A stretch of 64,000 bases of DNA, taken from contig CAXXUJ010000001.1 of the NCBI GenBank assembly GCA_963677695.2, positions 1,426,001-1,490,000 of the forward strand, in the 5' to 3' direction. A model generated the notes under the pieces. That model worked only from the letters and a program-made list of their open reading frames with translations. It was not told the origin of the DNA and did no database searches. This document shows, one piece after another, positions 34,581 to 44,400 of the stretch. This DNA comes from SABI01 sp963677695. GTDB lineage: Bacteria; Spirochaetota; Spirochaetia; Sphaerochaetales; Sphaerochaetaceae. How positions within the stretch are numbered: position 1 is the stretch's first letter; the number at the start of each line of letters is the position of its first letter. Position numbers and translations under genes: made by a program.

Positions 34581-34609
34581 TCACTGGTACACGGGTATGG
34601 AGGTGAATC

Positions 34610-35155
34610 GTGAAACTGTTTACTGCAACTCTCTGTCTCTTTTTCCTTGCATCGGGAGTCTTCGCTGCCGATGGGGATGAACTCACAATCAACGTATCGG
34701 TAGATACTTCATCCCTCCGATCTCTGTTCATGCCGTCTCTCTACATCTCGGGCGATCTTCAGGTGACAGCAGGGGATATAGGTTTCTCTTTACCTCTCAC
34801 GTTCATTGCGGATGGAACCGGAGGGGATGAGAAACTTTTCGATCTGGGTCTCCATCTTGAAATTTTTCCATTTTCGAAAGGGCTGTTCTATTCGATAAGC
34901 CTCATTGAAACGGTTATCTTTCTCGGCCCCTACATGCCTGAAAGTCGTGTTCATACAATGAACGAGATGTCACTCGGGTACGTACTCCCCCTTATGAAAG
35001 GTCTTTCCCTCGTCCCCCGGCTTCGTGTCCGTAACCTGTCGGGAACCTTCACTGAAGAACTTGAGTATATCCAGGGATTCGTCCCCGGGTACACCATGGT
35101 TGATGCAGCTGTATCGATTCGCTGTACGGCGGCTTTGTTCAATACAGATTTCTAA
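34610..35155 (+). CDS. Secreted beta-rich envelope protein, unknown
   Basis: This 181-residue protein starts with GTG, preceded by GGAGGTG. It has a clear signal peptide (MKLFTATLCLFFLASGVFA, cleavage after Ala19). The mature part alternates polar and hydrophobic residues, as in small outer-membrane barrels or surface proteins. It contains SLGYVLPLMKGLSLVPRLRV near residue 122, followed by a strand-like C-terminus. No known domain is recognised. A membrane protein gene follows 19 bases downstream and probably shares its transcript. Confidence 0.7.
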   Translation: MKLFTATLCLFFLASGVFAADGDELTINVSVDTSSLRSLFMPSLYISGDLQVTAGDIGFSLPLTFIADGTGGDEKLFDLGLHLEIFPFSKGLFYSISLIETVIFLGPYMPESRVHTMNEMSLGYVLPLMKGLSLVPRLRVRNLSGTFTEELEYIQGFVPGYTMVDAAVSIRCTAALFNTDF

Positions 35156-35174
35156 CATGTAAGGAGGAATGAAC

Positions 35175-36041
35175 ATGGTAAGAAGAAAAGATCGCATCAT
35201 GACATCGATTGTGTCGATCTATGTCATGATCTCAATCATCGGATGCACTTTTGCCTGGGAGGCAATCCCAAATGCATCCTTCAATGCCGAAGATTTCATG
35301 GACCCGGTGGCATCTGCAGTGGATGAGCATTACCGTATCATAGAACCTGTGCTCATGGAGCACGATGAATCGTTCAAGGCTCTGCGTACTGCCCGGGGTG
35401 AAATGCCGAGCGGACGCGAGGTTGTTGAGAATATGCTTGAAGAGCAGAAGGGGGAGGAATACCTGAGATTCACCTATACGCTTCTCAATTCCTCTGATCA
35501 TCAGGACGTTCTTCAACAGGCGCAGCAGCTGATTCCCGAAGAAGAATATGAGAAGCTCCTTGAAGAGGTTGATAGGACGACCAGAGGGTTCAACTCATTC
35601 GGAGAAGAGGTCTTGAGGGATCTCCCTCCGAGTCAGGAAGCGGCGTTCCTGAGGGACCTTCAGAAACTGATGACGAAATCGATCGTGCTGCTCGTTGCAG
35701 GTATTGTCTATGCAGCGATTCCCGGTTTCATCTTCTGGGGAAAAGTGACTGCAGCTGCCGCCATTTCCATTGCTGCCGGGGTTCTGGCTACGACGATTCT
35801 TGCGCTGTACCGTTACTATACCCTGGATGAAATGTCCATGGCCGAGTCCTTTCAGGAGTGGATAACCGATGTGACGACCGATTCCTCTGCGGCGTATGCC
35901 GTAGCAGCGAGTATGATCACTGTCGGGAAGTCTATGGGGCATAATGCAGTGGTGACAGGGCTCATTCTTGTGGTCTTCGCCATTTATAACGTTATCGACA
36001 TGGTAAAACCGATGCTCGATACCTACAACTTTGATGCATGA
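35175..36041 (+). CDS. Hypothetical membrane protein with lipobox-like signal
   Basis: I do not recognise this 288-residue protein. The N-terminus (MVRRKDRIMTSIVSIYVMISIIGC) may be a lipoprotein signal with Cys24, or a signal peptide cut after TFA. A charged helical region of about 130 residues follows. Next come strongly hydrophobic segments around residues 170-215 and 245-275. The ATG at 35175 has AAGGAGG at seven bases; the ATG six bases earlier is too close to that site. It is probably cotranscribed with the secreted protein upstream. A hairpin follows the stop. Confidence 0.65.
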   Translation: MVRRKDRIMTSIVSIYVMISIIGCTFAWEAIPNASFNAEDFMDPVASAVDEHYRIIEPVLMEHDESFKALRTARGEMPSGREVVENMLEEQKGEEYLRFTYTLLNSSDHQDVLQQAQQLIPEEEYEKLLEEVDRTTRGFNSFGEEVLRDLPPSQEAAFLRDLQKLMTKSIVLLVAGIVYAAIPGFIFWGKVTAAAAISIAAGVLATTILALYRYYTLDEMSMAESFQEWITDVTTDSSAAYAVAASMITVGKSMGHNAVVTGLILVVFAIYNVIDMVKPMLDTYNFDA

Positions 36042-36050
36042 GCCCGAGGC

Positions 36051-36078
36051 GCTGTTGTGAAGGTTCCTTCACAACAGC
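36051..36078 (+). terminator. Perfect 13-bp hairpin after the 35175 gene
   Basis: GCTGTTGTGAAGG (36051-36063) pairs fully with CCTTCACAACAGC (36066-36078), with a two-base TT centre, ten bases after the stop. The downstream sequence is pyrimidine-rich (ctccctcttgttgccttt) but not a pure U-tract. It is probably a terminator, although its symmetry would also suit a protein-binding site before pepT. Confidence 0.65.
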
Positions 36079-36090
36079 AACACCTCCCTC

Positions 36091-36119
36091 TTGTTGCCTT
36101 TATGGAGTTGTGGAATAAT
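36091..36119 (+). promoter_or_regulatory. pepT promoter
   Basis: -35 TTGTTG (36091-36096) and -10 AATAAT (36114-36119) are 17 bases apart. The start of pepT lies 31 bases beyond, with GGGAG in the leader. Confidence 0.5.
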
Positions 36120-36150
36120 GGTTGGTACTACGATACCAGGGAGTTTTTTT

Positions 36151-37380
36151 ATGTCCACAGACTTTCTAAAAGATACGATTCTTGCCTCGTTTCTCCGATA
36201 CGCGAGAGTAGATACGATGAGTGATCCTCATGTGACCTCTGTTCGGCCTACAACAAAGGGGCAGATGGTTCTTCTCGAGCTGCTAGAGAAGGAGCTGAGA
36301 GCTATGGGTGTAGAGGAGATGTTCATGGATCCGGCAGGATACCTGATTGCAAGAATCCCCTCCAATGTCTCACAGGAAGTGAAGCCGATAGGGTTCATGG
36401 CTCATGTGGATGTCGCAGATGATGTCCCCGGTAACGGGGTGAAGCCTCAGGTCATTCATTCCTACGATGGGAAGGATATCAGACTGAGCGACGAAATTGT
36501 CATCAGCGATCCTGCGCTTCAGAATCATATCGGGGAGACTCTCGTGACCTCTGATGGAACGACTCTCCTTGGAGCCGATGACAAAGCCGGTGTTGCGATA
36601 CTGATTGCAGTTGCAGGATACCTTCTCACCCATCCCGAGATTGAACACGGGGAGGTCGAATTCATCTTCACCTCCGATGAAGAAACCGGCGGAGGTATGG
36701 ATGCATTTCATCTCGAGAACATTCATAGTGAAGTGTGTTATACCCTTGATGGTGGTCCCGCTGGAGAAATCGAAGCAGAATGCTTCAATGCGGCAACAGT
36801 CCATGTCACCTGCAAGGGCGTTCCCTATCATCTGGGTGCAGCAAGAGGTCGAATGGTGAACAGCGTCTCTATGGCGACCCGTTTCATCTCTTCACTCCCT
36901 CCTCAGGAATCTCCTGAAGCTACCGACGGACGCTATGGCTACTATACAGTGGATGAGATCAAAGGAAAAATAGAAGAAACGACATTCCTCTGCTATGTGA
37001 GAGATTTTGACGCACACAGGTTTCAGGAAAGGATTGAGACACTCGAGGAACTGGGGAAGATGATTGAAAGAATTTTTCCGGGAGGGAAAGTTACAACCGA
37101 AGTCAACCATTCCTATTCGAATATGGCTGATGGAATAGCTGCACACCCGGGAGTGATGGAATCGATCTTTGAAAGTGGAAAGAAGGCAGATATCCCTCTC
37201 CACCTGAAAGTCATCCGGGGTGGAACGGACGGTGCCCGCCTGACAGCGATGGGAGTGCCGACACCCAATATCTTCACCGGCGGACATAACTATCATTCAA
37301 AATATGAGTGGCTTGCATTACGTGATGCATCCTCTTCTGCACGTCTGGTCACTCAGATCATTTCGTACTGGGTATCATGA
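36151..37380 (+). CDS. pepT: Peptidase T (tripeptide aminopeptidase)
   Basis: PepT is a cytosolic M20B zinc metallopeptidase that removes N-terminal residues from tripeptides. The 409 residues match E. coli (408). Metal-binding and catalytic motifs are visible: HVDVADD (His85, Asp87), LGADDKAG near residue 142, TSDEETGGG near 175, and the C-terminal GGHNYHSKYEW with its metal-binding His. I chose the ATG at 36151 because GGGAG stands seven bases before it. The stop overlaps the next gene as ATGA. Peptide use fits a fermentative host. Confidence 0.94.
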   Translation: MSTDFLKDTILASFLRYARVDTMSDPHVTSVRPTTKGQMVLLELLEKELRAMGVEEMFMDPAGYLIARIPSNVSQEVKPIGFMAHVDVADDVPGNGVKPQVIHSYDGKDIRLSDEIVISDPALQNHIGETLVTSDGTTLLGADDKAGVAILIAVAGYLLTHPEIEHGEVEFIFTSDEETGGGMDAFHLENIHSEVCYTLDGGPAGEIEAECFNAATVHVTCKGVPYHLGAARGRMVNSVSMATRFISSLPPQESPEATDGRYGYYTVDEIKGKIEETTFLCYVRDFDAHRFQERIETLEELGKMIERIFPGGKVTTEVNHSYSNMADGIAAHPGVMESIFESGKKADIPLHLKVIRGGTDGARLTAMGVPTPNIFTGGHNYHSKYEWLALRDASSSARLVTQIISYWVS

Positions 37381-38402
37381 AGAGAATAGTTACACTCACA
37401 TTACTGCTTATTTTTATCCCTCTGTGTGTTCTCTTTGCATCTCAGGAGACTCTGGAAAATAAACTGAATAGTCTGATTCCTTCCTACCTCTCCTATATGG
37501 ATGAAAGAGCGGGAAAGATCACTTGTTCTATTCTTTCTCTGGAGCAGGAGGAGGTTTCCTGGAGCGACATGCCTCTGGTCAGCTCAGATATTCTTTTCAC
37601 TTTCAATGAGATGAGCATCCAGAAAAGCATCATGTTTCTCCTCCATGAGAATGAGGTGGTGGAGGATGTCTACACGAAAGAAACCGAGGCCCTGCTTGCC
37701 GAGGTCGGAAGATATTTTTTCCCGCTCACCGATTCTCAGCTTGTACTGAGGTATGATCGGGGCGCTCCCCTTTTTACAAAGAGTGATGATCCCGATCTCG
37801 CACGGCCGGGAGATCTTCTTGCCGTCAAGGATTCATCTCAGACACTCCTTGCATTGCTGAGAGTAGATTCCACTGCCAAACAGACACGCTTCCTTTCAGT
37901 CGAGTGGGCTCAGAGGGAGCTTGCAGACACCATGCCTCTTACCCCGTATGAGAACCATGAGTTCACGATGCACGTCAGTGCATCCTTGGACTCACTCTCT
38001 CTCAATCCCTCTTACAGATGGAATTTGATTCCATCCTCCTATGCATCCTTTCATACTGGGCTGCTTGCCTCCTTCGATTCTACCGGTCAGATACTGATCA
38101 GTCCGACCGTAGGAGTGACAGGTGAAGTTCTCATGTCGCAGTTGTTCCCTTCATGGACGCACAGCGCCTGGTATTCCAGATTCTCAGTAAGAGGAAGCAT
38201 CGATGCAGGGGTAGGCGTACTGATCTCCACTTCAGTGCATCCTGCGCTTGTCAGCGAGTTGAGTGGTGAAATAGGTTATAGATTCTCACCATCTCTTGTA
38301 TCAGGTATAGGAGTTGCCTACCGGGTATCGAAGGATCTGAGTGATGATGTTTCATACATCTCGACACCCTCTATCGGTCTCATCTTTGGGGTGCGCTTAT
38401 GA
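37377..38402 (+). CDS. Secreted protein of unknown function coupled to pepT
   Basis: This 341-residue protein has a signal peptide (MKRIVTLTLLLIFIPLCVLFAS). The C-terminal half (about residues 195-341) has alternating strand-like stretches ending in IFGVRL, the kind of terminal strand seen in outer-membrane barrels. The N-terminal half is mixed and contains ARPGDLLAVKD. No family is recognised. It starts within the pepT stop (ATGA) and its own stop overlaps the next gene as ATGA, so three genes are coupled. Confidence 0.7.
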   Translation: MKRIVTLTLLLIFIPLCVLFASQETLENKLNSLIPSYLSYMDERAGKITCSILSLEQEEVSWSDMPLVSSDILFTFNEMSIQKSIMFLLHENEVVEDVYTKETEALLAEVGRYFFPLTDSQLVLRYDRGAPLFTKSDDPDLARPGDLLAVKDSSQTLLALLRVDSTAKQTRFLSVEWAQRELADTMPLTPYENHEFTMHVSASLDSLSLNPSYRWNLIPSSYASFHTGLLASFDSTGQILISPTVGVTGEVLMSQLFPSWTHSAWYSRFSVRGSIDAGVGVLISTSVHPALVSELSGEIGYRFSPSLVSGIGVAYRVSKDLSDDVSYISTPSIGLIFGVRL

Positions 38403-39808
38403 GAAGAGGGAATGGGATATTCCACCATACATTCTGGATTCTCCTCATCTTCTTCCTTCTCCTTATTTTCAGCGGCTGTTCAAGTATTCAGTCGATCATC
38501 CGTTCCAGCATTGAAGATACTCCGATCTGGGTATTTGAACCTCGGGTATCGAAGGAACGGATTCCTTTCGTTGGAACGGGAACCGGCACTGATGTGCGCT
38601 CCGCACGGGTTCATGCATATGAGTCGGTGCTTTCACAGCTCTCTGACTATCTGGGGAAGGATGTGATGAATACCTATATCGCCCAGCTCAGTCAGAGAAA
38701 TGCCATCGATGCGTATAATCTGAATATTACAAGAGAGTATGTGAAAGAGGGGATAGAGAGTGTAACGGTTCACCTCCTTGCTGTTGCTGACCGATCTGCG
38801 GTTGAGGCTGACAGAAGCGAATTGCTCGTTGAAATTGAAAAGACGAAGGCGAAGATTTCAGCCCTTCAGGCGTCAGCAGGAACAGCGCTTCGGGAAAACA
38901 GGGACGGGGATGCTGTCAGTGACTATTTTTCCATTATCGCTCTCGCATCTACCATCGTTGGATCGCAGGGGGATGATTATTATGACAGCGCAGTGGGAAA
39001 TATCATTTCCATCGCAGAAAAAATAACTATTGTCCCTGTGGAAGGTCTTTCCGATGCCTTTTATGTGCAGCGGGGTTCAAAGGCGATCGCTCCCAAGGTA
39101 GAGGGTATTCCTCTTATCTTCTCCATCAAGGTCAAAGATGCGATGAACAATGGTTATACTGACACAATTACTTCTACCAGTGATGGAGACGGGATCGTCA
39201 GATTCATTAATACGAACAGCTCGATGCTTTACAAGGGGACGTATCAGGTTTCTCTTGATGCCGGCAGGCTGCTTTCCGAAGTTGCTTTCCTGAGGGAAGC
39301 CGACCGAACGAGAATTGAGGATCTCATCTCAAGCAGTACCATCTCAGTTCCGTATACACGGACCTATACCTTGGGTACGAACCGGTTGTTGGTGGCACTT
39401 GGAGAGTACTCCATTCGAGGTTCCCTTCTCGAATCCCGTACAGCAGAAGCGATTCTGACTGAGTACCTTTCAGGGTACGGGTTTGCCTTCTCTTCCGTTC
39501 ATGATTCTATCAGGGAAGATGATGAAGATTTCTTCGCGGAACTCACGAGAGGGGGAGCCGGAAGCTCCGATATCGTACTGTACGGAAAGGTAGGTGTGGT
39601 TGCCTTCACCACTTTGAGTGATTCCCTCTCAGTGAAAGTTGCGGGAGAAATGTCGATTTATCGGGTGTCAGACCAGCAACTTCTGGGAACCACGGGGATG
39701 GTGAATGCTGTAGGACGCGGCAAGGATCAGGAGTCGGCTCTCTCAGATGCATTTGCCATGTACGGAAGAGAGATCGCAGCCCTGCTGAAACGCTTTCTAC
39801 TTACATGA
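38399..39808 (+). CDS. Lipoprotein with LPP20-like domain
   Basis: The N-terminus is a lipoprotein signal ending in LIFSGCSS (Cys27). The mature protein begins with PIWVFEP...PFVGTGTGTDVRSARVHAYESVLSQLSDYLG, the pattern of the LPP20 domain (a W-V start, a GxGxG loop and an Ala-rich helix), found in envelope proteins that support outer-membrane or surface assemblies. The remaining residues (about 240-469) are beta-rich, with another Asp/Ala helix at the end. It is coupled to the preceding secreted protein (ATGA). Its end overlaps glpQ on the opposite strand by eight bases. Confidence 0.72.
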   Translation: MRRGNGIFHHTFWILLIFFLLLIFSGCSSIQSIIRSSIEDTPIWVFEPRVSKERIPFVGTGTGTDVRSARVHAYESVLSQLSDYLGKDVMNTYIAQLSQRNAIDAYNLNITREYVKEGIESVTVHLLAVADRSAVEADRSELLVEIEKTKAKISALQASAGTALRENRDGDAVSDYFSIIALASTIVGSQGDDYYDSAVGNIISIAEKITIVPVEGLSDAFYVQRGSKAIAPKVEGIPLIFSIKVKDAMNNGYTDTITSTSDGDGIVRFINTNSSMLYKGTYQVSLDAGRLLSEVAFLREADRTRIEDLISSSTISVPYTRTYTLGTNRLLVALGEYSIRGSLLESRTAEAILTEYLSGYGFAFSSVHDSIREDDEDFFAELTRGGAGSSDIVLYGKVGVVAFTTLSDSLSVKVAGEMSIYRVSDQQLLGTTGMVNAVGRGKDQESALSDAFAMYGREIAALLKRFLLT

Positions 39809-40535
39809 AACTCTGAGGGAAGTCAGTGATGATTCCATCTGGAGCGTAATCGAGAGGTGATGGGATCGGATCTCCCCAGATCAGTACATGATGTCCTTTT
39901 AAGAACTTTCTGCTTAGACTAAGCAGGGATGAATGGGGTTTGAGGACATCGCAGTTGACAAGGAATCGTCCGTTCCCATGTTGTAAGAAGCGGGGGACTC
40001 CCTCCCCCTCACTGTAGATGAGTCCCGTAGGAATCTCTTTAATCCCCAATCTTTTCCACAGTATGAGAGCAAGGGGATTGAAGGAAGAGATCATGACTTT
40101 CTTCTCCATGCCATACCTTTTGATAATTGCTGAAGTCTTTCTGATGAGTGAAGGAGAGGGAATCGTTTTCGGTTTGAGTTCTATATCGAAATAGAGGGAG
40201 GAGGAAAAACTGGAGATGACATCCTCAAGGAGAGGAATCCTGTTTCCAAGTGACCGCTCCTCTTCATCCTTACCTATCCTCCGTTTTTTCAATACCTCCC
40301 AGCTGAGCTCCTCTACTTTTCCACCCTCTCCTGTCATCCTCATGAGGTCACTGTCATGTATCACAACAGCCTCACCCGTTAAGCAGAGATGGACGTCAAG
40401 TTCCACCCCCTGCACGCCGTTGTCGGCGCAGTTCTGGAATGCTTCCATTGAGTTTTCAATATTCCCGTTCATGTTTCCTCTGTGGGATAATACGAACGGT
40501 CTTGCCAGGTCGGGGAAGAGCGGACGTCTGTTCAC
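39801..40535 (-). CDS. glpQ: Glycerophosphodiester phosphodiesterase
   Basis: This 244-residue TIM-barrel enzyme splits glycerophosphodiesters to glycerol-3-phosphate and an alcohol. The family N-terminus is intact: LSHRGNMNGNIENSMEAF with the catalytic His, then VELDVHLCLTGEAVVIHD with Glu, Asp and the second His. There is no signal peptide, so it is the cytosolic UgpQ-like type. Its ATG overlaps the nfo stop (ATGA at 40532). Glycerol-3-phosphate from it could join the pool fed by glpK elsewhere in the window. Confidence 0.93.
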   Translation of the reverse strand: MNRRPLFPDLARPFVLSHRGNMNGNIENSMEAFQNCADNGVQGVELDVHLCLTGEAVVIHDSDLMRMTGEGGKVEELSWEVLKKRRIGKDEEERSLGNRIPLLEDVISSFSSSLYFDIELKPKTIPSPSLIRKTSAIIKRYGMEKKVMISSFNPLALILWKRLGIKEIPTGLIYSEGEGVPRFLQHGNGRFLVNCDVLKPHSSLLSLSRKFLKGHHVLIWGDPIPSPLDYAPDGIITDFPQSFM

Positions 40536-41374
40536 AGCGCGAACTCCCTTAAGAGGGATATCTCCTCGCTCCAGATGTCAGGCTCTGGAGTTTCAAGTAT
40601 AAGGGGAATTCCCTGGAATCGGGAATCTTTCATGAGGGCTCTGAATCCTTCGATGCCGATATTTCCTCTTCCTAAGGGTGCGTGACGGTCAACATGGGAA
40701 TCGAACTCACTCTTCGCATCGTTGAGGTGCATGCCCATCAGTTTGTCGAAACCTATGAGTGAATCGTATCGGTTCATCACTTCGTGGAAACCTTCCACTG
40801 TTCTTATATCATACCCTGCGGCGAAGATATGGCAGGTATCGATACAGACACCGACACGTTCTTTTTTCTCAACCTTATCTATGATATAGGCAAGTTCCTC
40901 AAACGTTCTTCCTAAGGCTGAACCTTGTCCTGCCGTTGTTTCCATGACTGCATAGACTCCAGGCACCTCTGATAACGCTCTGTCGATCTCCTGTGCTATC
41001 AGGTCCATCGATTCCTCTGGGGAAACCTGTTTCAGGTGAGCTCCGGGATGGAAATTGAGACGGTCGAGCCCGAGAAGGGAAACTCTGTGCATCTCATCGA
41101 TAAAGGCATCGCTGCTTTTCTTCCTTTTCTCCGGATCGGGATTCCCGAGGTTGATCAGGTAGCTGTCGTGTGTCAGTACCTGCTGGGCTGTGTAGCCTGC
41201 TGTTTCCATGCTCTCTTTAAATAGAGCGATCTTCTCCTCGGTGAGAGGAGGAACTTTCCATTGTTTCTGATTCTTTGTAAAAAGCGCGAAGGCGTTCGCC
41301 CCTATTTCCTGAGCTCTCAGGACAGCCTGTTCTATTCCCCCTGATGCGCTCACATGTGCTCCGATATAATGCAT
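40532..41374 (-). CDS. nfo: Endonuclease IV (AP endonuclease)
   Basis: Nfo cuts 5' of abasic sites in base excision repair using a trinuclear zinc centre. The 280 residues compare with 285 in E. coli. Visible signature pieces include the N-terminal GAHVSASGG, VCIDTCHIFAAGYD, MHLNDAKSEFDSHVDRHAPLGRGNIG and the late LETPEP. AAGGAG precedes the ATG. A strong promoter lies directly upstream (41398-41426). It leads a two-gene unit with glpQ. Confidence 0.96.
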   Translation of the reverse strand: MHYIGAHVSASGGIEQAVLRAQEIGANAFALFTKNQKQWKVPPLTEEKIALFKESMETAGYTAQQVLTHDSYLINLGNPDPEKRKKSSDAFIDEMHRVSLLGLDRLNFHPGAHLKQVSPEESMDLIAQEIDRALSEVPGVYAVMETTAGQGSALGRTFEELAYIIDKVEKKERVGVCIDTCHIFAAGYDIRTVEGFHEVMNRYDSLIGFDKLMGMHLNDAKSEFDSHVDRHAPLGRGNIGIEGFRALMKDSRFQGIPLILETPEPDIWSEEISLLREFAL

Positions 41375-41397
41375 ACGGCTGTTCTCCTTCAGTGCAC

Positions 41398-41426
41398 AAG
41401 GTATGCAAAGCTCGAAGGGTTGTCAA
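41398..41426 (-). promoter_or_regulatory. nfo promoter
   Basis: On the minus strand a perfect -35 TTGACA (41421-41426) and a -10 TACCTT (41398-41403) are 17 bases apart. An oppositely directed TTGTCA (41420-41425) overlaps the -35 and, 18 bases on, faces TACCTT for the protease gene, so the two divergent promoters may share this site. Confidence 0.65.
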
Positions 41427-41477
41427 TCAACATATCCTCATGCTACCTTCTTTCAGATGGAACGAAAGGAGAGATGA

Positions 41478-44400
41478 GTGAGTAAAACGTCTTTCACACA
41501 GGGTGAGAAAAGGACTCCGGGAACAGAAGTGAACGGATTTATCCTTCAGTCAGTGGATGTCCTTGATGATTATCATGGGTATGGATACCACTATCACCAC
41601 AGAATCACAGGGATGGAAGTCTATCATATTTCGAATGATGATCCGGAAAATTTCTTCTCCTTTATTTTCAGAACTCCGGTTCAGGACGACTGCGGGACAC
41701 CCCATATCATAGAGCACTCGGTATTAGCCGGCAGCGGCAATTACCCGGTGAAGGATCCCTTCATGTCGCTTCTCAAGGGAAGCGCCCAGACCTTCATGAA
41801 TGCGATGACGTATCCCGATTTTACAGCTTATCCTGCGGCTTCGGTTGTAAAGCAGGATTTCACGAACCTGTTCAATGTCTATGCCGATGCGGTGTTCAAT
41901 CCCCTTCTTAAAACGGAAACCTTCTGGCAGGAGGGTATCCGCATCACCGCTGACGAGGATGGGAATCCCCGGTATGAAGGGGTTGTGTTCAACGAGATGC
42001 TCGGTGAGATGAGTGACCATGACTCCATCGTTTCCCGCGGCAGCGTACGCCACCTTTTCCCCGACACTCCCTATCTGTATGAATCGGGAGGCGACCCTGC
42101 TTCTATCGTGAATCTCACCTACCAGAAATTCAAAGCCTATTACAGTACCTACTATCATCCGAGCAACTGCAGACTCTTCTTCTACGGCGACGAGAACATT
42201 GATGAGTACCTGCTCCACCTCAATCATCACTATCTTGAAGAGTACTCAGCTCAGAAGTCCGCAGGGGCCACTCAGGCTCCTAACCGGTGGAAGAAGGAGA
42301 GAGAGCTGACAATCACCGCTCCTACGATGGATACTCAGGATGAAAAGCGCAGTGCTTCGGTCACGTTCAACTGGGCTACAAGCGGTGTGGAGGATCCGAT
42401 TGAGGTCATTACCCTCTCTCTTCTCACCGATATTCTTCTCGGAAACCCGGGAGCTCCTCTCTATCAGGCAATTATCGAATCTTCACTTGCAAAGGATATA
42501 TCCCAGGTGTCGGGTATGGAGACCTCCTTCAGGGTCATGCCCTTCACCGTAGGATTCAAAGGAATAGATCCTGATGATGCTCAGAAGGCGAGAGCTGTCG
42601 TGTTCAAGACACTCGAGGATCTGGTCAAGAACGGTATCGATGAAACTCTCGTAGAGAACTCCATCAAACGGCAGGAATTCGCCCTTCAGGAGATCACCGG
42701 CTCCATTCCCATGGGTCTGCGTGCCATGAACCGCTGTATCCGCGGCTGGCTGAACGATTCCATCCCTTCCATCTCTCTTCAGATAGGAGAAGCCCTGAAA
42801 AAGGTGAAAGAACTTGTCGCAGAGAGACATGTAAAGAGCGGACACCTTTTTGCAGCAAAAGAAGGAAGCGGCGGAAAAGGGTACTTTGAACAGTGGATCG
42901 AAGATAACCTTCTCAATAATCCTCATATGCTGACACTGATCGTGAAGGGCGACCCTTCCTTCAGCGAAATACTCGGTGAGCAGATCAACGGGGGACTGGA
43001 ACCCTACAGAGCGGATCCTGAGAAGCTCGAGAAAATCAGCAGGGAATCAGAGAGATTTGCAGAGTATGAAGAGACGGAAGACAGGAAGGAAGACCTTGAT
43101 AAGATACCTGCCCTTTCCAGAGATGACGTCAATCAGCCTGTAAGGCGGTTTGATCAGGAGGAAGTTGTGATTCAGGGTGTCCCCATCCTCCTTCAGAGTA
43201 TGCATACCAATGGTGTGATATATGTTGATGGGATGTTTGATATCCGTGACCTGAATGAAACAGAACTGAAAATCCTTCCTCTCCTTACCCGCATGCTCCA
43301 TATGTGCGGAATAGGGGAGATCCCCTATACCGAAGTAGCAAAGAGGGTCAGGACTCACACCGGGGGTTTCCACTTCTTCATTGAGACCGGAAGCTTTCTG
43401 GAGGACTCGGAGAACGGCGTGGCCGCTCTGGCTTTCAGAATGAAATGTCTTACGCGCGAACTTACTCCCTCCTTCTCCCTCCTTTCTGACCTGCTCTCAG
43501 GCGCAGCCGTCGATGACCCGAAACGTGTAATTGCCGTCCTGAACGATATCAGAAGCGATTTTGAATCAAATGTCTCCTCCTCTGCACATTTGTTTGCAGT
43601 TCAGAGGGCAACAAGTCACTTCTCCTCTCTGTTAGAGATGAACGAAATGATGAACGGAATTGCCCAGTGGGATTTCCTGAGGACGATTGATGCAGAAGAT
43701 GAAAAGGTGATCTCACAGCTGGGAGCAAGTCTGAAGCAGCTGCTGGAAAAAATTGGAGTGAAGAAAAGACTGACACTCCATCTCCTCAGTGATGAGGGGG
43801 ACATGGAGATGTGCCGATCTCATTCATCAGAGTATATCGAAAAGCTTCCTGAAGGATCGATGGACGAAGCGACACTTCACAGTGCTCACACACCTTCAGT
43901 GAGCAGCTCGTTGGAACTGTTCTCCCTCCCTGCCTCGGTCGCCTATGATGCCCTTGCGGCGAAGGCCGCTGCAGCAACCGATGAGCGCCAGGTGCACCAG
44001 AGTATACTTGCCCATATTATGACGACCGGAGCTCTCTGGGACTCGGTGAGAGGAAGCGGTGGAGCGTACGGAGTGAGTGCGAGCATCGACATGATGGAAT
44101 CGCTGTTTACCTTCCAGACCTACCGTGATCCGAGGATCAGCGGTTCTTATGATGATCTGTTCAAAGCTCTCCGTCAGATAGCTGATAACGGAGTGACACC
44201 CGAAGAGCTCGATTCATCGGTGATAGCTATTATTTCCAGAGAACTCCATCCGATCTATCCCCAGAAAGGAGCGATTATGGCCTTCAGAAGGTTCCTGTAT
44301 CATATCAGCGACGAGTTCAGGGAACAGAGGAGGGCTTTGCTCATATCGAGTACTCCCGAAGATATCAGGAAGGCGGCATCAGATATCCTTGCAAGCCTTG

